A stretch of 18,454 nucleotides of DNA from Hemicentrotus pulcherrimus (taxonomy: Eukaryota; Echinodermata; Echinoidea; Camarodonta; Strongylocentrotidae). A program made the translations under genes and the position numbers. Of this stretch, positions 18,114 to 18,454 are shown piece by piece. Where the stretch lies: contig BEXV01002087.1 of the NCBI GenBank assembly GCA_003118195.1, forward strand, positions 29,264 through 47,717, in the 5' to 3' direction. How positions within the stretch are numbered: position 1 is the first letter of the stretch; each line of letters opens with the position of its first letter. The notes under the pieces are model-generated. The model was not told the origin of the DNA, did no database searches, and was given only the letters and a program-made list of their open reading frames with translations.

Positions 18114-18454
18114 ACAAGCTCAAGTTTATTTTTTTTCACATTTCACAAAAAAGAATTCACATAATTGACAAAATTAGAACATAATATGAAATATACTAAA
18201 AGTGTCACATTATATAATCAATTCTTTGAAAAGACGTTGAAATTAATTGTACTGAATAGTAGGTTATACAGGGTGTAATGTGAGGACAGGTTCCCATAAA
18301 TAAAACTAACATTTGATTGAAGTGAGTGCAATGGTGAAGGACGTAACAATAATAATAGGTGGGCAAGAAGGCCTTAACATAAGATGATATACAAAGTGAA
18401 ACAAGCAATAATAGAAAATACAGCAAACAAATTAATTTGTTACCAAAGAAATGT
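18114..18454. other. AT-rich right flank, nothing recognised
   Basis: A T-run (18128-18136) and scattered AATAA repeats only. No PWP2 upstream exon was found on the minus strand. Confidence 0.55.

Noticed and set aside
17955..18164. 70-codon plus-strand protein in the mosaic repeat
   Set aside because: Crosses duplicated block C and block A end, is preceded closely by an in-frame stop, and resembles no family I know; kept only as a note in the repeat entry.

Overview
The window looks like animal nuclear DNA: AT-rich (roughly one third G+C by eye), with spliced exons, long introns, tRNA-derived SINE remnants, simple-sequence tracts and transposon debris. The SINE sequence style and the frequent TACATGTA and TACCGGTA palindromes suggest a marine deuterostome, most likely a sea urchin. 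That assignment rests on recall and is moderate; a hemichordate, amphioxus or mollusc is not excluded.

One host gene is recognisable. Three consecutive exons on the minus strand (12167-11990, 10939-10721, 4944-4716) encode the C-terminal part of PWP2 (periodic tryptophan protein 2, yeast Pwp2/Utp1), a WD-repeat protein of the UTPB complex in the small-subunit processome. The exons join in frame through canonical GT/AG sites and give 626 nt of coding sequence. Upstream exons (most of the two beta-propellers) and the final C-terminal exon were not found and probably lie beyond the two edges.

The rest is repeat-rich noncoding DNA. From left to right: a polypurine GA-rich block (285-630); a GC-richer patch and a hAT-like terminus (about 2500-2870); a five-unit tandem array of about 140 bp monomers carrying nuclear-receptor DR1-like motifs and closed by a GGACGGAC motif and a strong hairpin (3822-4604). 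Inside the large PWP2 intron are a C-rich/G-quadruplex tract and a tRNA-derived SINE with an ATT/ATC tail. Upstream of PWP2 exon A lie a second tRNA-like SINE fragment next to an AAG polypurine tract, a PIF/Harbinger transposon remnant with an intact-looking core promoter but a broken transposase (about 14885-15835), a second, more diverged hairpin-terminated array (about 15935-16650), and a mosaic of interleaved duplicated blocks with repeated AATAAA signals (17207-18113).

The most interesting pattern is that two unrelated-looking tandem arrays share one architecture and orientation: several monomers of about 130-170 bp, then a GGAC-containing segment, then a terminal hairpin and an A-rich junction. 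A third, decayed example may sit at 13410-13470. This resembles what is known of non-autonomous Helentron/DINE-like elements with internal satellite-like repeats, but that link is inference.
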